Positions 52,313-61,328 of a DNA stretch of 64,000 bases are shown piece by piece. How positions within the stretch are numbered: position 1 is the stretch's first letter; every line of letters begins with the position of its first letter. The translations under genes and the position numbers were made by a program. The notes beneath the pieces were generated by a model that searched no databases, was not told the origin of the DNA, and worked only from the letters and a program-made list of their open reading frames with translations. Source of the DNA: Sulfobacillus sp. (GTDB taxonomy: Bacteria; Bacillota; Sulfobacillia; Sulfobacillales; Sulfobacillaceae); NCBI GenBank assembly GCA_027343695.1, contig DAHWKJ010000028.1:1-64000 (forward strand), read 5' to 3'.

Positions 52313-53596
52313 TTAGGCCCGAAAAGCGTCGGAATCAAGGAGAAGCCCCATTAATTCCGCAAGACTCTGCAGAACCTGCAGGCGCGACTCGGTCCAATGG
52401 CCGGAATTCAAGTAGTCGGCGACCAGGATCCCCCACACCGGTCTACCGATGGGCATCGCGGCCAGAGATTCCGGAACCGGGAAAGACTGACCCCAACGCT
52501 CTCCAAGGATGGCAGGGAGTTGGGAGAAGTGTTGGACTACTTTCGGCTTGCCTTGATAATAGCATTGGCGCATCAGTGAGGGCATTTCCATGGGCACTTC
52601 GTGCCGGAGGTTTTGACCCCGGCTGGCGAACGGGACGAATCCCGTGGCATTCGCTACATAAAGAGTGAGGGAGTACGGGTGTAAGACCTTATAAAGGGTG
52701 GTCAAAATCAGGTTCAATTGTTCTTTGGGGGTGACGAGTCCCGTACCCAAGTGTTCCATGAGCGAGGCAAATTGAGATCGGAATGGATCGACATCGGCAC
52801 CCAGTCCTTCCGGTAATACGACTTGGGTCCGAATCGCAGCCACATCACTGGCTAAACCGGGATCCGGCAAAGATCGCGCCTCCCAGGCGGTGGGACGCGA
52901 AAAGTAAAACCCCTGACCAATGTCGACACCTAAAGTCATACAAGTGACCATTTCATCATAGGTTTCAATTCCTTCTGCAATGAGGGAAAACCCCAAATAT
53001 TTCGCGATGTGTTCCACCGAGGAGATTAATTTGCGCTTAATGGGAGATTGGTCACAACCATCGATAAGACCGCGGTCGATCTTGACATAATTGGGCCGCA
53101 CTGTGACCAGTTTTTGTAGTCCGGAATAGCCTGACCCAAAGTCGTCTAAGGCAATCGAACCTCCGAGGTTCTGGTAATCATGGACGTAGGGTTCCATAAC
53201 TTCCCCGCTCCAATTCCCACGTTCGGTAATTTCAACCACTACGTGGCGGTCTACCCGGGGAAAAAGGTGTTGTTGCACCGAAGGGTCCTTGAGCGAATCG
53301 GGATGCAAGTTGATGAAGATTGGTACTGTAAGATCCATGTCGTGCGCGACTTCCATCGCGCGGCCCACGATGAGGCGATCCAAATCGACCGCGAATCCTA
53401 GCCCCGTGGCGGTTTCAAAAAATTCTTCCACCGGAAGAAGTTGTCCGGTGAGGGTGGCAGGGCGGCTAAGGACTTCGTACCCGACGACCTGACCGCTCGA
53501 TAGAGAAACCAACGATTGAAATGCCACTGAAAAATTCGGTTCGTGTTGAAACCACTCTGCTACTAACGCCTGACTTAGGGGTTGATTCGCGTCCAT
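52313..53596 (-). CDS. EAL-domain c-di-GMP phosphodiesterase with C-terminal GAF-like domain
   Basis: 427 aa from ATG 53596 (GGGAG upstream); the ORF-track start 12 codons earlier lacks an SD. EAL residues about 20-255: YEVLSRP (EAL variant EVL), FINLHPDSL, VEITERG, ALDDFGSGYSGL (metal-binding DD), YVKIDRGLI, IAEGIET and GQGFYFSRP; all catalytic residues look present, so hydrolysis of c-di-GMP to pGpG is expected. The C-terminal about 150 residues form a GAF-like sensor (LIVLTTLYKVLHPYSLTLYV-like pattern, then WGILVADYLNSGHWTESRLQVLQSLAELMG). Confidence 0.9.
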   Translation of the reverse strand: MDANQPLSQALVAEWFQHEPNFSVAFQSLVSLSSGQVVGYEVLSRPATLTGQLLPVEEFFETATGLGFAVDLDRLIVGRAMEVAHDMDLTVPIFINLHPDSLKDPSVQQHLFPRVDRHVVVEITERGNWSGEVMEPYVHDYQNLGGSIALDDFGSGYSGLQKLVTVRPNYVKIDRGLIDGCDQSPIKRKLISSVEHIAKYLGFSLIAEGIETYDEMVTCMTLGVDIGQGFYFSRPTAWEARSLPDPGLASDVAAIRTQVVLPEGLGADVDPFRSQFASLMEHLGTGLVTPKEQLNLILTTLYKVLHPYSLTLYVANATGFVPFASRGQNLRHEVPMEMPSLMRQCYYQGKPKVVQHFSQLPAILGERWGQSFPVPESLAAMPIGRPVWGILVADYLNSGHWTESRLQVLQSLAELMGLLLDSDAFRA

Positions 53597-53815
53597 GCGC
53601 CGACTCCCACTCGTAAAGTTCCCAAGATCCATCTGGGGTAGAAATTCCCTGCATATTGTGGCAAACTCAGGGACTGTCTGTCCATTATTAGAGACCTATT
53701 AGGACGGCAGAGGCAAAAAATCAACGGACTAAGTTCAGCGAGGAAAGTACATGGTAGATTGTTGCCGAGGGCCATGCGTCACGGTATTGTGGTATTGTGA
53801 GGGTTCGGACCGATC

Positions 53816-55033
53816 GTGCCGGATGCGACACGTATTAGGCCAGCGGTCACAAAAGATCTGAACCGGAAGGGAAGTGTAGATATCAAGGCCGCATATAAGG
53901 GTCCCAAGTGGTGGGACGGTCACGAGCCATCCATTATCGATATCATGCCCAACGCGTTGCAGTTGCTAGGAGGCGACATCGCTTCGGTACGCGGGCTCCC
54001 CACTTGGGCTACCAGGAATACTGCGCAGCAAATCGTGGTCTGGCTAATCGACGGGTTTGGATACCACCAAATTCAAGAAGCCTTAAATCGTCAACTGATG
54101 CCTCATCTCGACCAAATTCTAAAAACCCGAAAGGGTCATCTCGAGTCGATGATGACGGTCTTTCCTTCGATGACACCGGTGGCATTAGCCAGTTTGATGA
54201 CGGGATCCTTTCCCGAACAACACGGGATTGTGGGGCAAGTCGTTCAAGTGGATCATCAGTCCGTCGATGTGATCGCGGGACCCCTCCCGAACTCGCTGAG
54301 GCTCGAGAGTCCGGGTGTTGCGGAATTGGCACGGCATTCGGGGATTCCCTACCGGGTTGTGATTGAGAATCGACTGCGCCATGGGGCTTTAACCACTCTC
54401 TTACACCAAGATGCCGACCGGATTGATACCTTCGTGGTGGCTTCTGGCCTGCCGGTAATAGTCAACCAAGCCTTAGATCAAGAACAGACGGGAATAATTT
54501 ACGTGTATTGGTCGGGACCCGACTCGATCAATCATGCACGAGGGGCCTACGGTCCCGAGTGGGTGGCCGAGGTGAAGTGGCTTGACCAGTGCCTTTATCA
54601 GTTGGTGTCGCAGACGCGTCCGGGAAGTTGGCTCTGGATTACGGCCGACCATGGGCACATCCCACTGGCGGGGGCTCTACCGTATGCCGAGCTGAGGGAA
54701 CACTGGAAAGGCTTACCCGAGCTGCCTCCCATGGTGGGAACCGGGGTCTCCCTCGACGTGGATAACGTCGAGGCCTTTAAGACATTCTTGGCGGAATGGT
54801 CTTCCGTGCCGGTAGCAGTGGTGAGGGTCAGCGAGTTGTGGCGAGCAGGATTTTTCGGGCCGAGTATGGACTTCCGTTTTCAAAACCGCCTAGGGTCCCA
54901 CGTCCTCATGCCACCATCGGGTTGGTACTGGCAGTTAAACCAGGAAAAGCTTTTGAAATGGAGTCATGGCGGACACCGTCCTGAAGAAATGACGATTCCG
55001 TGGATAGAAATAGATTTAGGGGGTTCTAAATGA
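53816..55033 (+). CDS. Alkaline-phosphatase-superfamily phosphodiesterase (nucleotide pyrophosphatase-like)
   Basis: 405 aa. Metal-binding and nucleophile motifs: VVWLIDGFGYHQIQEAL, SMMTVFPSMTPVALASLMTG (nucleophile Thr/Ser), YWSGPDSINHARGAYG, ITADHGHI, and a C-terminal HGGHRPEEMTIPWI like that of phosphoglycerate-mutase-type members. No signal peptide. The start GTG 53816 is uncertain: only a weak GTGAGGG lies upstream. Substrate unknown, a phosphodiester or pyrophosphate being likely. It overlaps the HAD gene by 4 bp (ATGA). Confidence 0.85.
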   Translation: MPDATRIRPAVTKDLNRKGSVDIKAAYKGPKWWDGHEPSIIDIMPNALQLLGGDIASVRGLPTWATRNTAQQIVVWLIDGFGYHQIQEALNRQLMPHLDQILKTRKGHLESMMTVFPSMTPVALASLMTGSFPEQHGIVGQVVQVDHQSVDVIAGPLPNSLRLESPGVAELARHSGIPYRVVIENRLRHGALTTLLHQDADRIDTFVVASGLPVIVNQALDQEQTGIIYVYWSGPDSINHARGAYGPEWVAEVKWLDQCLYQLVSQTRPGSWLWITADHGHIPLAGALPYAELREHWKGLPELPPMVGTGVSLDVDNVEAFKTFLAEWSSVPVAVVRVSELWRAGFFGPSMDFRFQNRLGSHVLMPPSGWYWQLNQEKLLKWSHGGHRPEEMTIPWIEIDLGGSK

Positions 55034-55626
55034 CAATCGAAACCTTATTTTTAGATATCGGTGGGGTTATATTGGACCCCGATAAGAGATTTTGGAGTCG
55101 TTTGGAGGCCGAACACGGTATACCGAGCGGAGCTGAGGAACTGTTCTATGGCGAAGAAGGACCTTGGCATGCCTGCAAGACGGGACAAATAACCTATGAG
55201 GATTATGTGCTCCAGATGGCCAATCGGCTGGGTATGGAGCATAGTGTCCTAGCGGCACTGCGCGCCGAATTAGAATGGGTGGTGATCGAACCCATGGTGG
55301 AATGGGTTCGCCGGGTAAAAGCGACCTATGGGCCATTGATCGTGGCGTTGAGCAATGCAGATACTACGTTGGAGGAACGCTTAGAAACTTTGCACCTTAC
55401 CAACTTATTTGACGCGGTGATAAATTCGGCACGGGTCGGCTTGGCCAAGCCGGACCCGGAGATTTATCGGCTGGCTTTGACTTATACCCAATCGCCTCCT
55501 GGTGCCTGTCTCTTTGTGGATGACCGGGAACGTAATATGCCACCTGCGCAGGCTCTAGGTATCCACACCGTGGTATATCGGGGGTTTGAAAACTTTTCGC
55601 AAGCAGTGAATCCATATTTCGCGTAG
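55030..55626 (+). CDS. HAD-superfamily hydrolase (subfamily IA)
   Basis: 198 aa. Motif I LFLDIGGVILDP (nucleophile D8; the second Asp is replaced by Gly, frequent in this subgroup), motif II VALSNAD, motif III lysine in LAKPDPEIYRLAL, motif IV CLFVDDRERN. A helical cap follows motif I. Probably a small-molecule phosphatase. Translationally coupled to the upstream phosphodiesterase, so they may act in sequence: cleave a diester, then remove phosphate. Confidence 0.88.
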   Translation: MTIETLFLDIGGVILDPDKRFWSRLEAEHGIPSGAEELFYGEEGPWHACKTGQITYEDYVLQMANRLGMEHSVLAALRAELEWVVIEPMVEWVRRVKATYGPLIVALSNADTTLEERLETLHLTNLFDAVINSARVGLAKPDPEIYRLALTYTQSPPGACLFVDDRERNMPPAQALGIHTVVYRGFENFSQAVNPYFA

Positions 55627-55642
55627 GGTAGGGTGAATTCTG

Positions 55643-56008
55643 ATGGCGCGCGTAAGAGATGATCACGATGCGGTGTTTATTGAATTGAGCTGGCCCGACA
55701 AAGTCCTGGCTCTATCGGGTTCACTGCGGATTCCTTACGCGCACATCGCCGGAATTCACACGGATCCTGTGCCTCGAACCTGGTATCGGGGGATGCGGAT
55801 TGGTACCAACTTACCTGGCATTAAGGTGGCAGGGACTTTCGTTAACAGCGAAGGAATCATGTTCTACGATTTTAGAGATCCCAATCGCTGCCTGACGTTC
55901 ATCCTAACTCACGAACGATACACCAAGGTTGTGGTGGAAGTGGACCCCGAACAGGATCCCAACGGACTGTGTCTCGCCATCCGGAAACGACTTTTAACAA
56001 AATTCTAA
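55643..56008 (+). CDS. Small beta-rich (PH-like) protein, unknown
   Basis: 121 aa, no signal peptide. Strand-rich with LRIPYAHIAGIHTDPVPRTWYRGMRIGTNLPGIKVAGTFVNSEGIMFYDFRDPNRCLTFIL, resembling bacterial PH-like domains. It starts 16 bp after the HAD gene with a weak SD (GGTAGGGTG), and its stop is inside the stem of a strong terminator. Function unknown; probably last gene of this operon. Confidence 0.7.
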   Translation: MARVRDDHDAVFIELSWPDKVLALSGSLRIPYAHIAGIHTDPVPRTWYRGMRIGTNLPGIKVAGTFVNSEGIMFYDFRDPNRCLTFILTHERYTKVVVEVDPEQDPNGLCLAIRKRLLTKF

Positions 56009-56049
56009 CCCCAGGCCATGTCGTGTTTCGCCTGGGGTTAGAATTTTTT
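56001..56049 (+). terminator. Strong intrinsic terminator
   Basis: AATTCTAACCCCAGG and CCTGGGGTTAGAATT form a 15-bp perfect stem with a 15-nt loop, followed by a T-run. The upstream stop codon is part of the stem. It can also serve the convergent NlpC/P60 gene. Confidence 0.9.
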
Positions 56050-56081
56050 ATAGCGGTTCTTACCCGTGGTGGAGCTGTGGC

Positions 56082-57206
56082 TTACGGGTTGAAGTAACCG
56101 GCACCATAGTACGTGTTGGCGTAAAACGTGCTGTTAAGGTTGGACACCATTACCGTTTGTCCGGGTGCTGGTGCTTCGACAAAGGCTTGGCTATAACCTA
56201 GTGCCGGATACGAGCCGATGTAAATGCCAACATGTGATGCACCGGGGCCGTTGGCACTAAAGAATACCAAATCCCCAGGTTGCAACTGCGACTTGGCAAT
56301 TTTAATCGAAGCGGAGTATTGGGCGTAACTCGTCCGCGGAATACTAACTCCGTTTCTGCCCAACACATATTGGACGAGGCCGGAACAGTCAAATCCTGCG
56401 GGGGAAGTACCGCCCCAAACATACGGATCACCAAGATACGAGAGCGCAGTCCGGGCTACCGCTTGACCAAAGCTCACGGGAGCACTCGCAACCGGAGTCG
56501 ACGCCGTCGCGCTACCGCCGACAGGAATCGAGAGCACTTCACCCACTTGGAGTACATTAGGGTTGCTCAGATGATTGGCCGCTGCGAGGGTCTGCCAGGA
56601 CAATCCAAATTGGGAGGCAATTTGCCCCAATGTGTTGCCGGCTTGGACGGTATAGCTTGAGCTTGCACCAGACGTGGAAACAGGGCTACTCGAGGGGGCC
56701 GACGATGATGCCGTATTGGAGCCACCGATCACCCGTAGCACTTGTCCTACTTGTAGGGCGTTGGGGTTAGCGAGATGGTTAATCGCGACCAAGGCGCTCA
56801 CCGTGGTGTGGAATTGAGCCGCAATGCCGCTTAAGGTATTGCCTGATTGCACCGTGTAGCTTCCGTAGTTTGTTGTGAACGTAGGGCTGGCCACAGAGCT
56901 TGCAGACTGATTGGAAGTGTTTCCGCCGAGGGTTATCACTTCGCCAACCTGGATCAGGTTGGGGTTCGCCAGATGATTCAGCGACACTAGTGCCGCGACC
57001 GTCGTCTGAAACTGAGCTGCAATACCGCCTAAAGTATTTCCCGGTTGGACCGTATAGGTCCCAGCACTCGATAAAAATTTCACGCTGGTTCCCGCTGACG
57101 CGGATTTTAGTACTGCCGGTCGCGGGTGAGCAGGTTGACTTACCGAGGCCGCAACGAAAAATCCTAATGCGGCGGTAGCCAACAGGGTTGAAGGTCGTAT
57201 TGACAT
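56082..57206 (-). CDS. Secreted LysM (x3) NlpC/P60 endopeptidase
   Basis: 374 aa. A signal peptide (TLLATAALGFFVAASVSQPAHP) is followed by three LysM repeats (YTVQPGNTLGGIAAQF..., YTVQSGNTLSGIAAQF..., YTVQAGNTLGQIASQF...) separated by Ser/Ala linkers, then a C-terminal NlpC/P60 domain with catalytic FDCSGLVQYVLGRNG (Cys), GDLVFFSANGPGASHVGIYIG (His). It binds peptidoglycan and cleaves D-gamma-glutamyl-diamino acid links outside the cell. Expression is predicted to be controlled by the c-di-AMP riboswitch just upstream. Confidence 0.94.
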   Translation of the reverse strand: MSIRPSTLLATAALGFFVAASVSQPAHPRPAVLKSASAGTSVKFLSSAGTYTVQPGNTLGGIAAQFQTTVAALVSLNHLANPNLIQVGEVITLGGNTSNQSASSVASPTFTTNYGSYTVQSGNTLSGIAAQFHTTVSALVAINHLANPNALQVGQVLRVIGGSNTASSSAPSSSPVSTSGASSSYTVQAGNTLGQIASQFGLSWQTLAAANHLSNPNVLQVGEVLSIPVGGSATASTPVASAPVSFGQAVARTALSYLGDPYVWGGTSPAGFDCSGLVQYVLGRNGVSIPRTSYAQYSASIKIAKSQLQPGDLVFFSANGPGASHVGIYIGSYPALGYSQAFVEAPAPGQTVMVSNLNSTFYANTYYGAGYFNP

Positions 57207-57219
57207 TAAGTGTAAAAGG

Positions 57220-57372
57220 CTCCCTTCCTTCCATTATTGCCTTCGAGGTTAGTTGTGAGGTTCGGGCTGGAGGCGCCCTACGCAAGTTTGCGATTCACCA
57301 AAAGCATTTACGCTTTTTATTCCCCCGTACGTTTTCGTTAAAAAACGATTCGGCTTTGAAGGAGTCAACGTT
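57220..57372 (-). ncRNA. c-di-AMP riboswitch (ydaO/yuaA leader)
   Basis: Read on the minus strand, the leader contains the conserved blocks of this class in order: GCCGAATCG, ACGGGGGAATAAA, GGTGAATCGC, GCGTAGGG, CTCCAGCCCGAAC, AACTAACCTCG and GGAAGG; CTCCTTC near the 5' end pairs with GGAAGG at the 3' end for P1. It lies directly 5' of a LysM-NlpC/P60 gene, the typical target. In known members c-di-AMP binding turns off wall-hydrolase expression. Confidence 0.93.
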
Positions 57373-57581
57373 ACACTACTCGACAATAATCGATACGTCA
57401 TGGCTGAAATTGTCGCAAGAGGAATTATTTTCCGCGCTGGAACGTATTGAGAGCCTCCAATCTGCAAAATTCGCAGTAATTCACGTATGTGGATTTAATT
57501 GGATGGATCGATTAGCTGAAAGAATGGCAAATAGAACTTTACAGGAAGATCCGTAATCCCATATAATTCGTGAGGTGTGAA

Positions 57582-57602
57582 TTGTTAACGTGATGTAAAC
57601 AA
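57582..57602 (+). promoter_or_regulatory. Probable operator of the MarR-family gene
   Basis: TTGTTAAC, a 5-nt spacer, GTAAACAA: near-perfect palindrome (7 of 8) 18 bp before the chosen start of the MarR-type regulator, suggesting autoregulation. Confidence 0.5.
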
Positions 57603-57620
57603 ATGGGGAGGCTAGGGGAG

Positions 57621-58079
57621 ATGCAGGAAATTTCAGAAGAGGCGCGGCTCACGATGCGTGCCTTTTTGGATGTCATCGCATTGGCGGAGCCAATGATTGC
57701 TGAACTCTGGCGTTCGCATCAGCTGACTCTCGGGCATGTTCAGGCGCTGAGGTTTTTGAAACTGCAATCGGAACTTGCGGGGGATTTAGCGAAAAAAATG
57801 CATGTAGCGCCCGCGTCGCTGACTCGGGTACTTGAACGCTTGGAACAGAGAAAATTTATCACGCGAGCCATCGACCCGACCGATCGGCGGCGAATTGTAG
57901 TGACGATTACTCCGGAAGGGCTCGACGTCTTAGCCGGAATAAAACCATGGTTTGCGAGTCCAGTATTCGCGGCAATTCAAGCCTTGGATACGCAGTCCTC
58001 AACTACCGTGCGCCAAGGACTGAAAATCTTGGCGGACCAAGTCGATGGCATGGTGCGGGAAAATCAGCGGTGCTTATAG
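57621..58079 (+). CDS. MarR-family transcriptional regulator
   Basis: 152 aa from ATG 57621, which sits 9 nt after GGGGAGG; an ATG at 57603 is possible but lacks an SD. Winged-helix features: LTLGHVQALRFLKLQ, ELAGDLAKKMHVAPASLTRVLERLEQRKFI and the wing RAIDPTDRRRIVVTITPEG. It is followed after 12 bp by a drug-efflux-type MFS gene, its likely target; a palindrome lies upstream. Confidence 0.9.
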   Translation: MQEISEEARLTMRAFLDVIALAEPMIAELWRSHQLTLGHVQALRFLKLQSELAGDLAKKMHVAPASLTRVLERLEQRKFITRAIDPTDRRRIVVTITPEGLDVLAGIKPWFASPVFAAIQALDTQSSTTVRQGLKILADQVDGMVRENQRCL

Positions 58080-58091
58080 CTGGGAAAGGAA

Positions 58092-59870
58092 GTGGGGTTA
58101 TTGGCGAAAGTAGATTTAGGTAGCCATTATAAATGGATAGCGCTATCAAACACGACCTTGGGCGTCCTAATGGCGTCCATTAATGGAACCATATTGATTA
58201 TTTCCTTACCGGCTATTTTTCGGGGTATCCAGATCAATCCATTGGCAACCGGCCAGACAAGTCTCTTATTGTGGATTTTGATGGGGTTTAATGTGGCGAC
58301 GACAATTCTCCTGGTCTCGTTTGGAAGAATTTCGGATAGTTACGGTCGCGTGAAGTTATACAATATGGGGTTCTTGGTGTTTACAATCGGATCTATCCTA
58401 TTGTACTTTACCCCGAGTGTGGGCACCGCCGGGGAGTGGGAACTGATTATCTTCCGATTTGTGCAGGGGATTGGCGGAGCATTTCTGTTTGCCAATAGTG
58501 CCGCTATTTTGACCGATGCGTTTCCCGTTAATGAACGAGGTTTTGCGTTGGGGTTGAATCAAATTGCCGCTATTGCGGGAGGGGTTTTAGGTTTGATCGT
58601 GGGCGGTATCTTGTCCACCATTGACTGGCGTCTGATTTTTTTGGTCAACGTGCCCATTGGGCTATTTGGTACGGTTTGGGCCTACATTGCCCTTAAGGAG
58701 ACTGCGGAGCGCCGGCCAAGCCGTCTGGACTGGTGGGGTAATCTCTCATTTGCGATCGGTCTATTGGGGGTGATGTTGGGGTTAACTTATAGTATTACGC
58801 CCTATGGCACACATCCGATGGGATGGACTAGTCCGTTTGTCATCACGAGCTTAGTGGTCGGCGTCTTCCTCTTGCTAGCCTTCCTTGTGATTGAGCGTTA
58901 TGTGAAGGACCCCATGTTCAAGCTCGGATTGTTTAAAAATCGAGCTTTTGCGATTGGGAATATCAGCATGCTGTTGGCGGCCGTAGCGCGGGGTGGACTG
59001 TCCTTTATGCTAATCATCTGGCTGCAGGGAATCTGGCTGCCGCTCCATGGAGTCTCATTTGCCAATACACCCTTACGGGCGGGTATTGACACTATCCCGC
59101 AGATGATTGGCTTTCTGGTGGCGGGTCCCATTAGCGGACGGTTATCCGACAAGTGGGGAGCCCGCGGCTTTGCCACTGTCGGGATGATTGTCGCAGCAGG
59201 CGGATTTTTCCTATTGAATACGCTCCCGGCTGATTTCTCCTACTTTCCGTTTGCTATGTGGATATTTGTTGTGGGTGTCGGGCAGGGACTTTTTGCTTCG
59301 CCGAACACCTCGGCCATTATGAGTGCAGTACCCGCGCGGTATCGAGGGGCGGCGTCCGGTATGCGGGCAACCTTTATGAATGCGGGTACCATGTTGAGCA
59401 TGGGCATTTTCTTTTCCATGATCATCGCGTCTTTGGCTTCTAACCTACCGGGAGCGATGGTGCATGGGCTTAGCCGATTTGCCTTGCCGCACAGCATGGT
59501 GTTGAGTTTGAGCCACCTACCGCCGATGGCCGTATTGTTCGCGTCGCTATTGGGATATAACCCGTTGGCGCATTTGATTCCCAGTACGATCCTAGCGCAC
59601 TTACCGGCGTCACAAAGCCGATTAATGTTGTCACCAAGGTTTTTTCCCACGCTGATTGCTCACGCCTTTATGAAGTCGCTTCAGGTCGTCTTCTTGTTTT
59701 CCGCAGCCTTATCGTTGGTGGCCGCGATCTTGTCGGTATTTCGTGGACAACGGTATATTTATGACGACTCCCAAGAAGGGAATGAGGATCCTCTGAAGAC
59801 AGTTGGCGGGGGTTCCACAGATCGTGCCGAGCAAACGTCCGTAGCCGGATTGCGAGACAGTCGCACCTAG
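58092..59870 (+). CDS. MFS transporter, DHA2 (EmrB/QacA-like) 14-helix type
   Basis: 592 aa with about 14 hydrophobic segments. [28 protein letters not shown] near the N-terminus, an A-motif [16 protein letters not shown], and motif C-like [23 protein letters not shown] fit DHA2 drug:H+ antiporters. The C-terminal cytoplasmic tail is charged. Start GTG 58092 or TTG 58101; AAGGAAG better fits the latter. Probably exports toxic compounds under control of the adjacent MarR protein. Confidence 0.9.
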   Translation: MGLLAKVDLGSHYKWIALSNTTLGVLMASINGTILIISLPAIFRGIQINPLATGQTSLLLWILMGFNVATTILLVSFGRISDSYGRVKLYNMGFLVFTIGSILLYFTPSVGTAGEWELIIFRFVQGIGGAFLFANSAAILTDAFPVNERGFALGLNQIAAIAGGVLGLIVGGILSTIDWRLIFLVNVPIGLFGTVWAYIALKETAERRPSRLDWWGNLSFAIGLLGVMLGLTYSITPYGTHPMGWTSPFVITSLVVGVFLLLAFLVIERYVKDPMFKLGLFKNRAFAIGNISMLLAAVARGGLSFMLIIWLQGIWLPLHGVSFANTPLRAGIDTIPQMIGFLVAGPISGRLSDKWGARGFATVGMIVAAGGFFLLNTLPADFSYFPFAMWIFVVGVGQGLFASPNTSAIMSAVPARYRGAASGMRATFMNAGTMLSMGIFFSMIIASLASNLPGAMVHGLSRFALPHSMVLSLSHLPPMAVLFASLLGYNPLAHLIPSTILAHLPASQSRLMLSPRFFPTLIAHAFMKSLQVVFLFSAALSLVAAILSVFRGQRYIYDDSQEGNEDPLKTVGGGSTDRAEQTSVAGLRDSRT

Positions 59871-59904
59871 GAAGGCCTATTCTGCCTTGCGTGGTATCTG
59901 AGAG

Positions 59905-59936
59905 CCCGGCCCCCCAATTCGGTGGGCCGGGTTTTT
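59905..59936 (+). terminator. Intrinsic terminator of the MarR-MFS operon
   Basis: CCCGGCCC, an 11-nt loop, GGGCCGGG then TTTTT, 35 bp after the MFS stop. Confidence 0.9.
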
Positions 59937-60003
59937 CGTGATAGCTCCGTCGGTTTGGAATCCAAGCCTCCCCGTGATAAGATCCCGTACAAGGAGTACG
60001 AGC

Positions 60004-60936
60004 ATGCACTGTGAAGAATGCGGGCAACCGGTGTCGCCGATTCTCTGTCAAGCGTGCCGGTCGAGGCAGGCGAGTGGAATCTTTAGTGTTGCCAACCGGT
60101 GGTTGCCGGACAACCCCGTGCGCTATATTATGGCGATCGCGAGGTCCCGACTCTACGTCGGGCTCCTGTTATTGGCCATTACTCCAATCTTATTGTTGAC
60201 TGTTCACATCAACATGGTGGTTGGCATGATGGTGTATTTTTCATTGTTTTGGTTTTTTGTTTTCCAGCCCTTACTGGCCGATCACATTCAGCTGAGTCCA
60301 CTAGTCATGGACATAGGAGCCTACATATTTACCGGATTAGTCGGAACGTCGTTTGCGATGGGAGTCGAGTCCTTCTGGTATGGACATGGAGGACGAGGAC
60401 TGCTTAATTCGCCCGCTTTGGTTGTGGCGGCTCCGGCCTATATCTTGTTTGTTGGAGTTACCGAAGAGGTGGCCAAGCAACTGGTGGTGATAATGGTGAT
60501 GGGGTGGCAACGGACCAGAAAAAAAGTGTGGCCGGCCCTTAGCTATATGATGTTGGGGGTGTCATCCGGATTAGGTTTTTCGGCCGTAGAAAACATCTCT
60601 TATGTTCAGCGCGGGATTGCCTTTGAAGTGATGCGACATGCTTTTGGACTGGGAACCTTTACTGCCTTGACCCGGGCTTTATACACACCGTTCCTTCATG
60701 CCATTTGGGCAGGTACCGCGGCTTGGGGAATCGGGCAAGTGGCCGCCCATGGGTCGGAAAAATGGCGTGTGGGGAGCGGGCTCATGGCGTTGGTGGCCAT
60801 CTTCCATGGCATATATGATTCGGCCATTAGTCGGTATCCGGGTGTGGCGATTTTGGACGTAGCGGTTTCCTATTTGGTATTCCTGGCTTTGCTTTTGAAC
60901 GGAAGGCGTCGGCGCCGAGCGCGCACCGTATTGTAG
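60004..60936 (+). CDS. PrsW-family intramembrane metalloprotease with N-terminal zinc ribbon
   Basis: 310 aa from ATG 60004 (AAGGAG upstream), not the earlier ORF-track start. N-terminus CEECGQPVSPILCQAC looks like a zinc ribbon. About eight helices follow with the PrsW motifs FVGVTEEVAKQLVV (EExxK), GLGFSAVENISYV, FLHAIWAGTAAW and FHGIYDSAI carrying the likely metal ligands. PrsW of B. subtilis cleaves anti-sigma factor RsiW; the substrate here is unknown and no sigma/anti-sigma pair is adjacent. Confidence 0.88.
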   Translation: MHCEECGQPVSPILCQACRSRQASGIFSVANRWLPDNPVRYIMAIARSRLYVGLLLLAITPILLLTVHINMVVGMMVYFSLFWFFVFQPLLADHIQLSPLVMDIGAYIFTGLVGTSFAMGVESFWYGHGGRGLLNSPALVVAAPAYILFVGVTEEVAKQLVVIMVMGWQRTRKKVWPALSYMMLGVSSGLGFSAVENISYVQRGIAFEVMRHAFGLGTFTALTRALYTPFLHAIWAGTAAWGIGQVAAHGSEKWRVGSGLMALVAIFHGIYDSAISRYPGVAILDVAVSYLVFLALLLNGRRRRRARTVL

Positions 60937-61019
60937 GCTACGGTTAGAGATGCGACGTGTGTCTTAGAGATCTGATCCCTAGCGAGGCCCGTATTGCTTT
61001 AAAAGGGGGCAATACAGTC

Positions 61020-61286
61020 ATGGCACAACGTAACATGCTCAAGAACCTCATGCGATCGCAGAGACGTCCTCGCCTGTTGGGAGTGGTCAACAATTGGGAG
61101 AGCGCGGTACGGCTAACGGAGTACTTAAAGCGCTACGACATCGATGTCAGCATTGATGCAGATGACTGGCAGTGGACATTGTGGGTCGATGCGGTAGACT
61201 TGGCTCGAGCCCGGCAATGCTGTATACGGGGTGGGCCATTGATGGAGGTTAAGACGGGCCGGGTGTTACGTCCCGAACTATGGTGA
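61020..61286 (+). CDS. Small protein, DUF2007-like fold
   Basis: 88 aa from ATG 61020 (AAAAGGGGGC upstream). After a basic N-terminus, LLGVVNNWESAVRLTEYLKRYDIDVSIDADDWQWTLWVDAVDLARARQCC follows the strand-helix-strand pattern of DUF2007 signalling-type domains. Role unknown. The ORF-track start at 60957 is less likely. Confidence 0.55.
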   Translation: MAQRNMLKNLMRSQRRPRLLGVVNNWESAVRLTEYLKRYDIDVSIDADDWQWTLWVDAVDLARARQCCIRGGPLMEVKTGRVLRPELW

Positions 61287-61328
61287 AAACCAGCTTGGTC
61301 AAACATGAGATATGGGAGACGATGAGGC

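Noticed and set aside
57188-57556. 122-aa plus-strand ORF
   Set aside because: It runs antisense through the c-di-AMP riboswitch and the NlpC/P60 start, and has no SD. The tail looks slightly protein-like but is not enough for a call.
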